From Variovorax beijingensis (lineage in GTDB: Bacteria > Pseudomonadota > Gammaproteobacteria > Burkholderiales > Burkholderiaceae_C): a stretch of DNA of 64,000 bases. The stretch lies in assembly GCF_007828835.1 (NCBI RefSeq), contig NZ_VIVL01000013.1, positions 62,001 through 126,000 of the forward strand. The letters run 5' to 3'. The first letter of the stretch is position 1. Each line of letters starts with the position of its first letter. Position numbers and translations under genes: made by a program. Shown here one piece after another: positions 1-9,801 of this stretch. The notes below the pieces were generated by a model. That model did not search any database. It was not told where the DNA came from and saw nothing but the letters and a program-made list of their open reading frames with translations.

Positions 1-1
1 C

Positions 2-964
2 GCGACCGCGCGCCATGCCGACATCGTGCTGCCCAGCACCATGACGCTGGAGCGCGAGGACATCGGCGCCACGGCCACCGACCCGATGGTGGTGGCCATG
101 CACCGCATCGCCGAGCCCTGCGGCCTGGCGCGCGACGACTACGACATCTTCTGCGACCTGGCCGAACGGCTCGGCGCCCTCGAGGCCTTCAGCGAGGGCC
201 GCACGACACGCGAATGGCTGGCGCACCTGTACGAGCGCACCCGCAGCGGGCTCGAGGCACTGGGCCTGGACGCACCGGACTTCGAGACCTTCTGGCAGCG
301 CGGCGAACTCATGCTGCCGCAGCGGGACGACGACGGCGGCATGCTGCGCGCCTTCCGCAACGATCCCGCCGCCGCGCCGCTGCCCACGCCCAGCGGCAAG
401 GTGCAGATCAGCTCGCCGGCGATCGCCGCCTTCGGCTATGCCGACTGCCCGGGCCATCCGGCCTGGCTTGCACCGAGGTTCGCGCCGACCGCCGAGCATC
501 CGCTGTGGCTGGTTGCCAACCAGCCGCACACCAAGCTGCACAGCCAGCTCGACTTCGGCGCCCACAGCCAGGCCAGCAAGCGCCGCGGCCGCGAGGTCTG
601 CACGCTGCATCCCACCGCCGCCGCGGCGCGCGGCATCCAGGAAGGCGACATCGTGCGGCTCTTCAACGAGATCGGCGCCTGCCTGGCCAGCGCGCACCTG
701 TGTGCCGACATGCGCGAGGACGTGGTGCAGCTGCCCACCGGCGCCTGGTACGACCCGGCCACGGACGACCAGGGCCGCCCGATGTGCGCGCACGGCAACC
801 CCAACGTGCTGACGCGCGACATCGGCACCTCGTCGCTCGCGCAAGGCTGCGCAGGCCAGCTCAGCACGGTGCAGATCGAACGCTACGACGGCGCGCTGCC
901 GCCGATCCGCGCGTTCGAGCCGCCGGTGGCGGTCACATGCGCAGCATCTTCCCCGGATTCATGA
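2..964 (+). CDS. Molybdopterin oxidoreductase, BisC/TorA-like, 3' part
   Basis: C-terminal 320 codons of a bis-MGD molybdoenzyme; the start lies left of the window. What remains is the end of the catalytic domain (LPSTMTLER near the edge) and the molybdopterin-dinucleotide-binding domain from about PTPSGKVQ onward. The stretches LHSQLDFG and ASKRRGRE fit the DMSO-reductase subgroup with biotin-sulfoxide and TMAO reductases, which reduce S- or N-oxides. The substrate cannot be told from this fragment, and a signal peptide or Fe-S domain would be outside the window. Its last 32 bp overlap tail-to-tail with the leftward dehydrogenase gene. The family call is good, the substrate open. Confidence 0.85.
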   Translation, partial: ATARHADIVLPSTMTLEREDIGATATDPMVVAMHRIAEPCGLARDDYDIFCDLAERLGALEAFSEGRTTREWLAHLYERTRSGLEALGLDAPDFETFWQRGELMLPQRDDDGGMLRAFRNDPAAAPLPTPSGKVQISSPAIAAFGYADCPGHPAWLAPRFAPTAEHPLWLVANQPHTKLHSQLDFGAHSQASKRRGREVCTLHPTAAAARGIQEGDIVRLFNEIGACLASAHLCADMREDVVQLPTGAWYDPATDDQGRPMCAHGNPNVLTRDIGTSSLAQGCAGQLSTVQIERYDGALPPIRAFEPPVAVTCAASSPDS

Positions 965-2339
965 TTCCGGCGGGGTCCAGGGCCCGCTTGATGTCGCGCA
1001 TCAGATCGATCGCCTCGCCATGCTCGACTTCGATCTGGCCAATGCGATGCAGCCCCACGCCATGCTCGCCGGTGCAGGTTCCGCCCATCCGTATCGCGCG
1101 CAGGGCAACACGCTCGGCCAGCGCCTCGGCCTTGGCGCGCGCCGCCCGGTCTGCGTCGTCGTAGATGATCCCGAGGTGGAAGTTGCCGTCGCCCACGTGC
1201 CCGACGATCGGTGCATAGAGCCCGCTTTCGCGGATGTCGGCCTCGGTCTCGGTGATGCAGTCGACCAGCGCCGAGATCGGCACGCAGGCATCGGTGCCCA
1301 TCGAACTCCAGCCCGGATGCATCGCCAGGTTGGCGTGGTAGCACGAGTGGCGGGCCTTCCACAGGCGCGAGCGCTCCTCGGGCCGGTGGGCATAGCGGAA
1401 CCCGCTGCCGCCGTTCTCGCTGGCAAGGCCCTGCACCATGTCCACCTGCTCGGCCACGGCCGCCTGGCTGCCGTGGAACTCGATGAACAGCGTGGGCCTT
1501 GCCTCGAATTCGTCGAGCTTCGAATAGCGGATGCATGCGTCCATCTGCACATCGTTGAGCAGCTCGATGCGCGCCACCGGGACACCCAGCTGCAGCGTGG
1601 CGATCACCGTGTCCATCGCGGCGCGGAGGCTGTCGAACTGGCAGACCGCCGCAACCACATGCTCCGGCAGGCCGAACAGGCGCAGCTGCACCTCGGTGAG
1701 GATGCCCAGGAGGCCTTCGCTGCCCACGTAGAGCCGGGTGAGGTCGAAACCCGACGCCGACTTGCGCGCGCGCGTGCCGGTGCGAACGATGCGGCCGTCG
1801 GGCGTCACCACCGTCAGCCCCATGACCGTTTCGCGCATGGTGCCGTAGCGCACGGCGGCCGTGCCCGACGCGCGCGTAGACGCCATGCCGCCCAGCGACG
1901 CGTTGGCGCCCGGGTCCACCGCGAAGAACAGGCCGCTGCTGCGCAGGTGTTCGTTGAGCTGCTCGCGCGTCACGCCGGCCTGGACGCGACAGTCCATCGA
2001 ATCCGTCGAGACCTCCAGCACCCGGTCCATGCGCGAGAGGTCGATGCACACCCCGCCGTGGATCGCCGCCACGTGCCCCTCCATCGAGGTTCCGCTGCCG
2101 AAGGCGATGATCGGCACCTCGGCACGATGGCACAGCCGGGCCGCGGCGGCCACTTCCTCGTTCGCAAGGGGGAACAGCACGAGGTCCGGCTGCCCGGGGT
2201 CGGGCAGGCCCTCGCCGTGGCTGTGGTGCGCGCGCACCGCAGCCGATGTGACGGCACGCTCGCCGAAGATCGCCCGGAACTCGGGCAGGAGCAGTTCGAC
2301 CGCTCGCGCGGTTTGTTCGAGGGATCGGTGGAAGGGCAT
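933..2339 (-). CDS. FAD-linked 2-hydroxy-acid dehydrogenase (D-lactate dehydrogenase/GlcD-like)
   Basis: 468 residues. The N-terminal half is a PCMH-type FAD-binding domain (FGSGTSMEGH, then DPGANASLGG and GSEGLLGILTE). The C-terminal half is the FAD-oxidase C domain with GHVGDGNFH and TGEHGVGLHR, where the His residues sit at the active site in this family. Such enzymes oxidise D-lactate, glycolate or other 2-hydroxy acids and pass electrons to cytochrome c or quinone. The ATG at 2339 starts the family homology; an upstream in-frame extension of 40 codons looks like translated spacer. It is the last gene of the leftward nine-gene operon, 22 bp after livF, so it probably oxidises a product or substrate of that pathway. 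Confidence 0.88.
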   Translation of the reverse strand: MPFHRSLEQTARAVELLLPEFRAIFGERAVTSAAVRAHHSHGEGLPDPGQPDLVLFPLANEEVAAAARLCHRAEVPIIAFGSGTSMEGHVAAIHGGVCIDLSRMDRVLEVSTDSMDCRVQAGVTREQLNEHLRSSGLFFAVDPGANASLGGMASTRASGTAAVRYGTMRETVMGLTVVTPDGRIVRTGTRARKSASGFDLTRLYVGSEGLLGILTEVQLRLFGLPEHVVAAVCQFDSLRAAMDTVIATLQLGVPVARIELLNDVQMDACIRYSKLDEFEARPTLFIEFHGSQAAVAEQVDMVQGLASENGGSGFRYAHRPEERSRLWKARHSCYHANLAMHPGWSSMGTDACVPISALVDCITETEADIRESGLYAPIVGHVGDGNFHLGIIYDDADRAARAKAEALAERVALRAIRMGGTCTGEHGVGLHRIGQIEVEHGEAIDLMRDIKRALDPAGIMNPGKMLRM

Positions 2340-2361
2340 CGTTGACGGGGGTGTGGGATGT

Positions 2362-3114
<753 letters not shown>

Positions 3115-3138
3115 GGCTTTCCTCGCATGCGCGCCACC

Positions 3139-4269
3139 TCAGAACCTGACGGCCGAGCGCACGACCGGCTGGCCTCCCTTGATCTCGACGATGTTCACCT
3201 GCTTGTTGCAGTCGCCCGCCTTGTCGCACTTGTAGTCGGCCAGCAGGCCGCTGTAGTTCACGCTGGAGAATGCCGCGCGGATCTTCTCGACATCGGCCGA
3301 CCTGGCCTCGTTGATCGCCTTGGCCGCGAGGATGGTCGCGTCGTAGTAGGTGGCGGACCACACGTCGGGCGCCATCCTGTACCTGGCTTCGTATTTCTTG
3401 ACGAACGCCTGCACCGCGGGGTTTGGATCGGTGGGCACGAAATAGGACGCGCTCATCGAGCCCTCGGCCGCGCTGCCCGCGAGCTTGAGGAATGCGTCTT
3501 CGGAAAGCACGGCCCCCGCGAACTTGAAGGGCAGCCCGAACTGCCTGGCCTGGCGCAGGATCAATGCCGCATCGGTGTCGTGCGCCCACAGGATCACCAG
3601 CTCGGCGCCGGATTTCTGCAGCTTCGCGAGCTGGGCGGAATAGTCCTTGTCGCTCGGGTTGTGGCTTTCCACCGCCACGGGCTTCAGCCCCAGCGCGGCC
3701 ATCTGCGCGACGACGCGCGCCTGGCCCGACTTGCCGAAGTCGTCGTTGGCATAGAACACCGCGGTCTTCTCGCCGGCCTTGAGTTCGTTGCGCGCATAGG
3801 CGATCAGCGCCCGGGCCTGCACGTCGTCGTCCGAGCGCGTGCGCACCACGTAGCTGCATCCGCTGTGCGTGATCGCCACCGACGTGCCGCCCGTGATGGA
3901 CACCACCTTGCCGTTGCAGTAGGTCTTCTGCGTGGCCATCTGCGTGACCGAGTAGTGCGGGCCGATCATCACCGGCACCTTGCTGACCTGCATCAGCTTG
4001 TTGACGGCATTGATGGCGCCGTTCGGGTTGTCGCCCTGGTCGTCCTCGAACACCACTTCCAGCGGCTTGCCCAGCACGCCGCCCGCGGCGTTGATTTCGC
4101 TGACCGCGAGTTCCACGCCCTGCTTGAAGTTGCGCCCGACCAGGGCCTTGGGCCCGGTCTGGGGCAGCGACACGCCGATCAGCGCATCGGCCATGGCTGG
4201 AACGCACAGCACCAGCGCGGCGGCGCCGAGCCAGCCGGCGCGCGGGAACGGGATGGAAGATTTCTTCAT
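3139..4269 (-). CDS. livK: Periplasmic substrate-binding protein, Liv type
   Basis: 376 residues. A Sec signal peptide is evident (MKKSS, then a hydrophobic AALVLCVPAMADA run with cleavage near ADA). A type-I periplasmic binding fold follows, starting LIGVSLPQTGPKAL and containing GVELAVSEINAAGG, the usual opening of Peripla_BP_6 proteins. The ATG at 4269 was chosen over an upstream in-frame start because it has GGAG 9 nt before it and directly precedes the signal peptide. It is the receptor for the transporter encoded by its neighbours; the ligand is unknown. Confidence 0.9.
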   Translation of the reverse strand: MKKSSIPFPRAGWLGAAALVLCVPAMADALIGVSLPQTGPKALVGRNFKQGVELAVSEINAAGGVLGKPLEVVFEDDQGDNPNGAINAVNKLMQVSKVPVMIGPHYSVTQMATQKTYCNGKVVSITGGTSVAITHSGCSYVVRTRSDDDVQARALIAYARNELKAGEKTAVFYANDDFGKSGQARVVAQMAALGLKPVAVESHNPSDKDYSAQLAKLQKSGAELVILWAHDTDAALILRQARQFGLPFKFAGAVLSEDAFLKLAGSAAEGSMSASYFVPTDPNPAVQAFVKKYEARYRMAPDVWSATYYDATILAAKAINEARSADVEKIRAAFSSVNYSGLLADYKCDKAGDCNKQVNIVEIKGGQPVVRSAVRF

Positions 4270-4345
4270 GGCTTGTGTCTCCGGTGAGTTGCGCAACATG
4301 CGCCTTGTTGAAAACCGAGGGAGCGGAAAGATGGAGATGCCGGTC

Positions 4346-6169
4346 TCACGCCGGGGCCGGCTCGCGCGCCAGGGGAGCCGCCGGCTCCGGTGGAATGCGC
4401 TCGCCCAGGTAGGCCTCGATCACCGCCGGGGAGTCCATGACCTCCGCGGGGCGGCCGTCGGCGATCTTGTCGCCCAGGTTGAGCACGACCACCCGGTCGC
4501 ACATGTTCATCACCAGCTTGATGCGGTGCTCGACCACCAGGATCGACATGCCTTGCGCGCGCAGGTGCTGGAGGATCTGCGAGAGTTCCAGGATGAGCCC
4601 GCCGCGCAGCCCGGCCGCGGGCTCGTCGAGCAACAGCAGCCTCGGCTTGTTCACGATGGCGCGCGCCATCTCGACCAGCCGGCTCTGGCCGAAGGACAGG
4701 TCGCCCCCGCGGCGGTGCGCAAGATGCGCGACGCCCATGCTGGCAAGGGCTTCCAGTGCGGCGGCACGGCTGCAGGCTTCGCGCGAGCCTGCCGGGTCGC
4801 GCGGCGCGCGATGGGCCACCATCACGTTCTCCAGCACCGTCATCGATTCCCACAGCCGGACATTCTGGAAGATGCGCGAGACGCCTCGGGCATGGATGGT
4901 CCATGGCGCGAGGTTGTCGATGCGGTCGCTGCCCAGCTGGATGGAACCTTCGACGCCCACCGTGCCCGAGCAGGCGTTGATCATGGTCGACTTGCCCGAG
5001 CCGTTGGGTCCGATGAGGCCCAGGATCTCGCCGCGCTGCAGGTCGAACGCCACCTCGTTCAGCGCCTTCACGCCGCCGAAGCTGCGCGATACGCCGCGCA
5101 CCCTGAGCAGCGCCTCGCCGGCGCCGGGCGCCGGAACATGGGCACGCAGCGCCGATGCCGCGGCCGCCGCCGCAGCGCCGAGGTTGAGCGGCGCGGCGGG
5201 CGCCTCGCCCACGGGTTCGCGCTTGCCGGTCAGGAACGCGCCCAGCAGCCAGTCGCCGACCACGCCGAGACCGCGCGGCGCGAGCAGCAGGATCGCCACG
5301 ACGCCGATGCCGAAGGCCGCGAGATAGTAGGTCTGCAGGCCGCGCAGCGCTTCGGGCAGGACCGTGATGACGACCGCGCCCAGGAAGGTGCCGGCAATCG
5401 AGCCCAGGCCGCCGAGCACCACCATCAGCATCATCTTGATGCTCTCGAAGACCGTGAAGTTGGCCGGCGCCGCAAAGCCCACGAGCAGCACATACAGGCC
5501 GCCCGCCAGTGCCGCCCACGCGCTGGACACCACGAAGGCGATGGTCTTCACGCGGCGCGAATCGACACCCATGGCTTCGGCGGCGATCTCGTCGTCGCGC
5601 ACCGCGCGCATGTGGCGGCCCGTGCGCCCGCGATGGAACAGCACCGTGACGGCATAGGCCGCGAAGCACAGCGCCAGCAGCGGAAAGTACAGCTGCCGGT
5701 CGATGTTGTCGCCCAGCGCCGGAATGCTCAGGGTCGGGATGTCGCGCATGCCCATCGGGCCGCCGGTCAGCCATTCCTCGTTGAGCGCCACCATGCGGAA
5801 GATCTCGTTCAGCGCCAGCGTGACGATGGCCAGGTAGTGCCCCTTGATGCGCGTGCTCACCGCGCCCAGCAGCACCCCCACGGCCGCCGTGAGCAGCATG
5901 GCCGCCGGCAGCGCGAGGTACCACGGCAGCGAGAGCCGCATCATGAACAGCGCCGTCGCGTAGGCGCCGAAACCCACCAGCGCCGCCTGCCCGAGCACGA
6001 TCTGTCCGGTGACGCCGGTGGCCACCTGCAGCCCCAGCGCGGCGATCGCGAAAATCCACGCGAGGTTGAGGACGTGCAGGTAGTAGCTGTTGAGGTCCAG
6101 CACGATCGGCAGCGCGAGCGCCGCGAGCACGGCGGTCCAGGCGGCGGGGCGCATCCAGGTCTGGGTCAT
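4346..6169 (-). CDS. LivM-LivG fusion: ABC permease plus ATPase in one chain
   Basis: 607 residues. Residues 1 to about 330 are a polytopic LivM permease (LHVLNLAWIFAIAALGLQ, GQIVLGQAALVGFGAYA, and ALNEIFRMVALNEEWLTGG typical of LivM). An Ala-rich linker leads into a LivG ATPase with GPNGSGKST and LLLLDEPAAGL. The signature loop is DLSFGQSRLVEMAR, the degenerate form usual for LivG. The ATG at 6169 is 10 bp after the livH stop. Permease-ATPase fusions of this type occur in proteobacteria but are less common than separate genes. With LivH, LivF and LivK it makes a full importer. Confidence 0.92.
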   Translation of the reverse strand: MTQTWMRPAAWTAVLAALALPIVLDLNSYYLHVLNLAWIFAIAALGLQVATGVTGQIVLGQAALVGFGAYATALFMMRLSLPWYLALPAAMLLTAAVGVLLGAVSTRIKGHYLAIVTLALNEIFRMVALNEEWLTGGPMGMRDIPTLSIPALGDNIDRQLYFPLLALCFAAYAVTVLFHRGRTGRHMRAVRDDEIAAEAMGVDSRRVKTIAFVVSSAWAALAGGLYVLLVGFAAPANFTVFESIKMMLMVVLGGLGSIAGTFLGAVVITVLPEALRGLQTYYLAAFGIGVVAILLLAPRGLGVVGDWLLGAFLTGKREPVGEAPAAPLNLGAAAAAAASALRAHVPAPGAGEALLRVRGVSRSFGGVKALNEVAFDLQRGEILGLIGPNGSGKSTMINACSGTVGVEGSIQLGSDRIDNLAPWTIHARGVSRIFQNVRLWESMTVLENVMVAHRAPRDPAGSREACSRAAALEALASMGVAHLAHRRGGDLSFGQSRLVEMARAIVNKPRLLLLDEPAAGLRGGLILELSQILQHLRAQGMSILVVEHRIKLVMNMCDRVVVLNLGDKIADGRPAEVMDSPAVIEAYLGERIPPEPAAPLAREPAPA

Positions 6170-6179
6170 GGCGGGCTCC

Positions 6180-7052
6180 TCAGGCACGGTCCGCATTGCG
6201 CTCGGGCAAGAGGCCCTGGGGACGCACGAGCAGGAACACCAGCAGCAGGCCGAATGCGATCGCATCCTTGTAGGTCGAGGAGATCGTGAAGGCGCCGACG
6301 TTCTCGGCCACGCCCAGCAGCACGCCGCCAAGGATCGCGCCCGGGACGCTGCCGAAGCCGCCGATGATCATCGCGACGAAGCCCTTCAGCCCCACCAGCG
6401 TGCCCATCTCGGTCGTCACGTAGAAGAGCGGCGCAAGCAGGATGCCGGCGAGCGCGGCCAGGACCGAAGAGAAGGCGAAGGTGCCGGCAAGGACGCGGTT
6501 GACCGGTATGCCCATGAGCAGCGCGGTCTCGCGGTCGAGCGCGGTGGCGCGCATCACCTTGCCGATGGTGGTGTAGCGCAGCACCAGGTACTGGAGCGCC
6601 ATCACGGCGACGACGACCGCCATGATCGCGATCTGCTGCACGGGAACGCGCAGTCCGCCCAGGGCCACGACGCCGTCGCCGAAGGGGCTGGCGTACAGCA
6701 GCGGCTCGGGGCCGTAGATGATGCGGGCCATCTCCTTGAGGAAGATGCCGAATCCGACGGTCGCGATGATGGCGACCAGCGCCTTCTGGCGCTGCAGCCG
6801 TGCAAACACGAGGCGCGAGAACACCGCGCCCAGCACGGCCATGACCGCGGCGGTGAGCACCGCGGCGAGCCAGAACGGCAGCTGCAGGCTGGTGGTGAAG
6901 GTGGCGACGAAGACGAAGGCCGAGAACGTGAGGAACTCGCCGGCGGCGAAGTTGACGATCGCCATGGTGTTCCAGACGTAGGCGTAGCCGAGAGCGATCA
7001 GGGCGTAGATGCAGCCCATGGCAAGGCCGCTGACGATCACTTGTCCAAGCAT
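6180..7052 (-). CDS. livH: ABC transporter permease LivH
   Basis: 290-residue integral inner-membrane permease. The N-terminus MLGQVIVSGLAMGCIYALIALG is characteristic of LivH, followed by NFAAGEFL and further hydrophobic segments to a charged C-terminus. The ATG at 7052 has GGAG 9 nt upstream; a longer open frame into the preceding gene is read-through in a high-GC frame. It forms the translocation pore with the LivM half of the next gene. Confidence 0.92.
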   Translation of the reverse strand: MLGQVIVSGLAMGCIYALIALGYAYVWNTMAIVNFAAGEFLTFSAFVFVATFTTSLQLPFWLAAVLTAAVMAVLGAVFSRLVFARLQRQKALVAIIATVGFGIFLKEMARIIYGPEPLLYASPFGDGVVALGGLRVPVQQIAIMAVVVAVMALQYLVLRYTTIGKVMRATALDRETALLMGIPVNRVLAGTFAFSSVLAALAGILLAPLFYVTTEMGTLVGLKGFVAMIIGGFGSVPGAILGGVLLGVAENVGAFTISSTYKDAIAFGLLLVFLLVRPQGLLPERNADRA

Positions 7053-7095
7053 TTCTTGTCTCCGGAAAAAAATTGCGCGCGGCGGGTTCCGCGCG

Positions 7096-7695
7096 TCAGA
7101 GGCTGTCGACCATGCGCTGCAGTGCCACCATGCCGGGGTCGTCCATGCCGATGGTCTTGTCCGCGAACATGCGCGCACGGCCGATGCGGTTGGGCTTGTC
7201 GCGGAACGCGTCGAGCGCGGCGCGCACTGCGTCGCTGGCGACGCGGCGGAGGTCGGCGCCTTCCGGCGACGCAGCCAGTGCGACATGAACGGCATGCAGG
7301 CCGTCGAGCACCGTCTTGTCGCCCAGGCTCGCACCGCCGCGCGCCGCGAGCGTGGCGACCACGTCGGCGAGCATGGCCGCGAGTTCCGCGCGATCGAGCG
7401 AGTCGATGCCCGCGCATCGCTTGGCACAGCTCATGAGCGCGACCGTCAGCAGCGTTCCGAAGCTCGACCCCGACGCCTTGGCGGTCGCCTGCGCGGTGCG
7501 CCTGAAGATGCCTTCCAGCGTCGCCGGCAACTCGGGCAGCGCCTGCTCCACCATCGTGGCGCACTTGTCGAGCGTCGCGCCCAGGTCGGCATCGCCCAGG
7601 CGGCCGTCGAGCGCGTTGAGTTCCGGGGCGGCGGCGTGCAGGCCCGCGCACCAGCGGGGCAGCGCGGCCGCGAGCGTGGCGGCGTCGAGCATCAT
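7096..7695 (-). CDS. dhaL: Dihydroxyacetone-kinase L-subunit (DhaL/Dak2 domain), divergent
   Basis: 199-residue DAK2-domain protein, the ATP-binding partner of DhaK. The three Mg-binding aspartates of the family are kept in LDGRLGDADLG, but the usual DGDHG reads DADLG, so the Gly and His are replaced. The later GSSFGTLL stretch is a poor match to the usual nucleotide loop. The start overlaps the dhaK stop in an ATGA (7692-7695), so the two are translationally coupled. It probably phosphorylates a ketose or keto-acid together with DhaK; whether the donor is ATP cannot be read from this, and no PTS DhaM is nearby. Confidence 0.85.
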   Translation of the reverse strand: MMLDAATLAAALPRWCAGLHAAAPELNALDGRLGDADLGATLDKCATMVEQALPELPATLEGIFRRTAQATAKASGSSFGTLLTVALMSCAKRCAGIDSLDRAELAAMLADVVATLAARGGASLGDKTVLDGLHAVHVALAASPEGADLRRVASDAVRAALDAFRDKPNRIGRARMFADKTIGMDDPGMVALQRMVDSL

Positions 7696-8693
7696 CGGCG
7701 CACGCTCCAGAACGGGCAGTCCGCGGGCGCGGCCAGCAGCGCCTCCAGCTCCGGGTCGAGCTTCATCACGCTCAGCGATGCACCCGCCATTTCCATCGAC
7801 GTGGCATAGCGTCCCACGAGCGGGCGCACGATCGTCACGCCGCGGCGCGCGAGCACGCCGGCCACGCGGCGGTACAGGATGTAGAGCTCCTCGGCGGGCG
7901 TCGCGCCCAGGCTGTTGACGAGCACGGCAACGCGATCGCCCTGCGCCAGCGCGAGCTCCGGCAGCACGTGCTCGAGCATCTCGTCGGCCAGCGCGTCGGC
8001 CGGCTTGAGCGGCCCGCGCCAGATGCCGGGCTCGCCATGGATGCCCATGCCGAATTCCACCTCCTGGTCGCCGATGGCGAAGGAAGCCTTGCCCGACTCC
8101 GGCACCACGCAGGGGCTGAGCGCGACGCCGATCGAGCGGCAGGCGTCGCCCGCCTTGCGCGCGAGTGCCGCCACCTCGTCCAGGGTCGCGCCGGCGGCCG
8201 CCTTGGCGCCGGCGGCCTTGTAGACCAGGACCAGGCCTGCGACGCCGCGGCGCTTCTCGTGCTGCGCAGCGGGCGCACTCGCCACGTCGTCGGCGACGCG
8301 CACCGACGCCACCGGCATGCCCTCGAGTGCGAGCATTTCGGCCGCCATGTCGAAGTTCATACGGTCGCCACCATAGTTGCCATAGAGCTGCAGCACGCCC
8401 GCGCCGCCATCGGCGGCGCGCATCGCCTCGATGCAGTCGTCCATGCGCGGGCCCGCGAACACGTTGCCCACGGCGCAGCTGTCGAGCAGGCCCTCGCCGA
8501 CGTAGCCGAGGAACACCGGCAGGTGGCCCGAGCCGCCGCCGGTGACGATGCCGACCTTGCCGGGTACGGCGCCGCCGCGGCGCACGATCACGCGGCCGCC
8601 CTCGCCGCGGCGTTGCAGCTCGGGATGGGCCAGGCACAGGCCGTCGAGCATTTCGTCGACGTAGGCATGGGGGTCGTTGAGGATCTTTTTCAC
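7692..8693 (-). CDS. dhaK: Dihydroxyacetone-kinase K-subunit (DhaK/Dak1 domain)
   Basis: 333 residues. The DAK1 fold shows TGGGSGHLPVF near residue 50, the YGNYGGDRMNF region, and GMGIHGEPG, whose His forms the covalent hemiaminal bond with the substrate carbonyl in known family members. The start is GTG (GTG AAA AAG ATC). Family members act on dihydroxyacetone, erythrulose, hydroxypyruvaldehyde-type or related short ketoses. It lies between the Bug receptor and dhaL. In a catabolic operon with an aldolase it likely traps a ketose fragment as its phosphate. Confidence 0.9.
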   Translation of the reverse strand: MKKILNDPHAYVDEMLDGLCLAHPELQRRGEGGRVIVRRGGAVPGKVGIVTGGGSGHLPVFLGYVGEGLLDSCAVGNVFAGPRMDDCIEAMRAADGGAGVLQLYGNYGGDRMNFDMAAEMLALEGMPVASVRVADDVASAPAAQHEKRRGVAGLVLVYKAAGAKAAAGATLDEVAALARKAGDACRSIGVALSPCVVPESGKASFAIGDQEVEFGMGIHGEPGIWRGPLKPADALADEMLEHVLPELALAQGDRVAVLVNSLGATPAEELYILYRRVAGVLARRGVTIVRPLVGRYATSMEMAGASLSVMKLDPELEALLAAPADCPFWSVRR

Positions 8694-8788
8694 GGTGGTC
8701 TTCGTCTGTTCGGGGGCGTTGTCGTGCTGTCGCGGGCATGGCGCTGCCGACGCCGGCTTGCGCCCGGCGCCTGCATGCGCGGAGGTGC

Positions 8789-9769
8789 TCAGTCGGCCTT
8801 GAGGCGGCCGTCCCTGGTGGCCTGCGTGGCCAGTGCGTACTCGGCGTCGAGGATGCGGGCGAACTCCTGCGGCGTGCTGGACAGGGCGACGCTGCCGAGT
8901 TCGCGGGCGCTGTTCACCGTCTGCGGGTCCTTGACGGCCTGCGCCAGCGCCGCGGCGAGCTTGTCATGCACGTCCTTTGGCGTGCCGCTGGGCGCGAGGA
9001 CCCCGACGTACGTGGTGCCATCGATCTCGCCGAAGCCGAGCTCCGCCACGGTCTGCACGCCGGGCAACGACGGGTCCTGCGCGGGACCCAGGACCGCGAG
9101 CGCCTGGAGCGAGCCACCCTTGATGTGCTGCAGCGAGCTGGTGACCTGGTCGAAATGCACATCGACCTGGCCGCCGATCAGGTCGACCAGCGCCGGACCC
9201 GAGCCCTTGTAGCTGACGATCGTGAACTTGGTCTTGAGCAGGTTCTCGAGCTGCAGCAGCGCGAGATGGTTGGGCGTGCCCGGCCCCGAGTGCGCCGCCG
9301 TCAGCTTGCCGTCGCCGGAACGCGCATAGGCCGCGAACTCCTTGAAGTTCCTGAAGCGCGTCTCGTTCTTGCGCGCGAGCAGAACCATCGAACTCTTGTT
9401 CACCAGGCCGAGCGGCGCGAAGCTCGACCGGCTGTAGCTGGTCTTGACCATCTCCGGGACCGTGACCACCACGCCGGCGCCGCAAAGCAGCAGCGTGTAG
9501 CCGTCGGGCGCCGCGCGGGCCACCTGCATGGCGCCGATCGAGCCGCCGGCACCGGCCCGGTTGTCGACCACGACCGACTGGCCCAGCACCTTGCCCAGCG
9601 CCACGGCCACGGTGCGCGCGACGATGTCCGTGTTGCCGCCCGGTGCGAAGGGAACCACGAGCGTGAGCGGCTTGCTGGGAAAGCCCTGCGCCCAGGCCGG
9701 CGCGCCGAGCACGCTGCCCGCCGCGGCGGCCGCGCCGAAATGGAGGATCTGCCGACGATCGATGTTCAT
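8789..9769 (-). CDS. Bug-family (TctC-like) extracytoplasmic solute receptor
   Basis: 326 residues. It begins with an RR-type export signal (NIDRRQILHFGAAAAAGSVLG, then a cleavage site near AWAQG). The Bug hallmark follows: PLTLVVPFAPGGNTDIVAR, then DNRAGAGGSIG and the PDGYTLLLCG region. These periplasmic proteins bind carboxylates. An in-frame GTG nine bases upstream is also possible; the ATG has AGGTG 6 nt before it. No TctA/TctB membrane partners are encoded nearby, a common situation for Bug receptors in Burkholderiales. It could serve another transporter or act as a sensor. Confidence 0.9.
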   Translation of the reverse strand: MNIDRRQILHFGAAAAAGSVLGAPAWAQGFPSKPLTLVVPFAPGGNTDIVARTVAVALGKVLGQSVVVDNRAGAGGSIGAMQVARAAPDGYTLLLCGAGVVVTVPEMVKTSYSRSSFAPLGLVNKSSMVLLARKNETRFRNFKEFAAYARSGDGKLTAAHSGPGTPNHLALLQLENLLKTKFTIVSYKGSGPALVDLIGGQVDVHFDQVTSSLQHIKGGSLQALAVLGPAQDPSLPGVQTVAELGFGEIDGTTYVGVLAPSGTPKDVHDKLAAALAQAVKDPQTVNSARELGSVALSSTPQEFARILDAEYALATQATRDGRLKAD

Positions 9770-9801
9770 TTTTTTCACCTGTCTCCGAGTGGATGGCGCC
9801 T

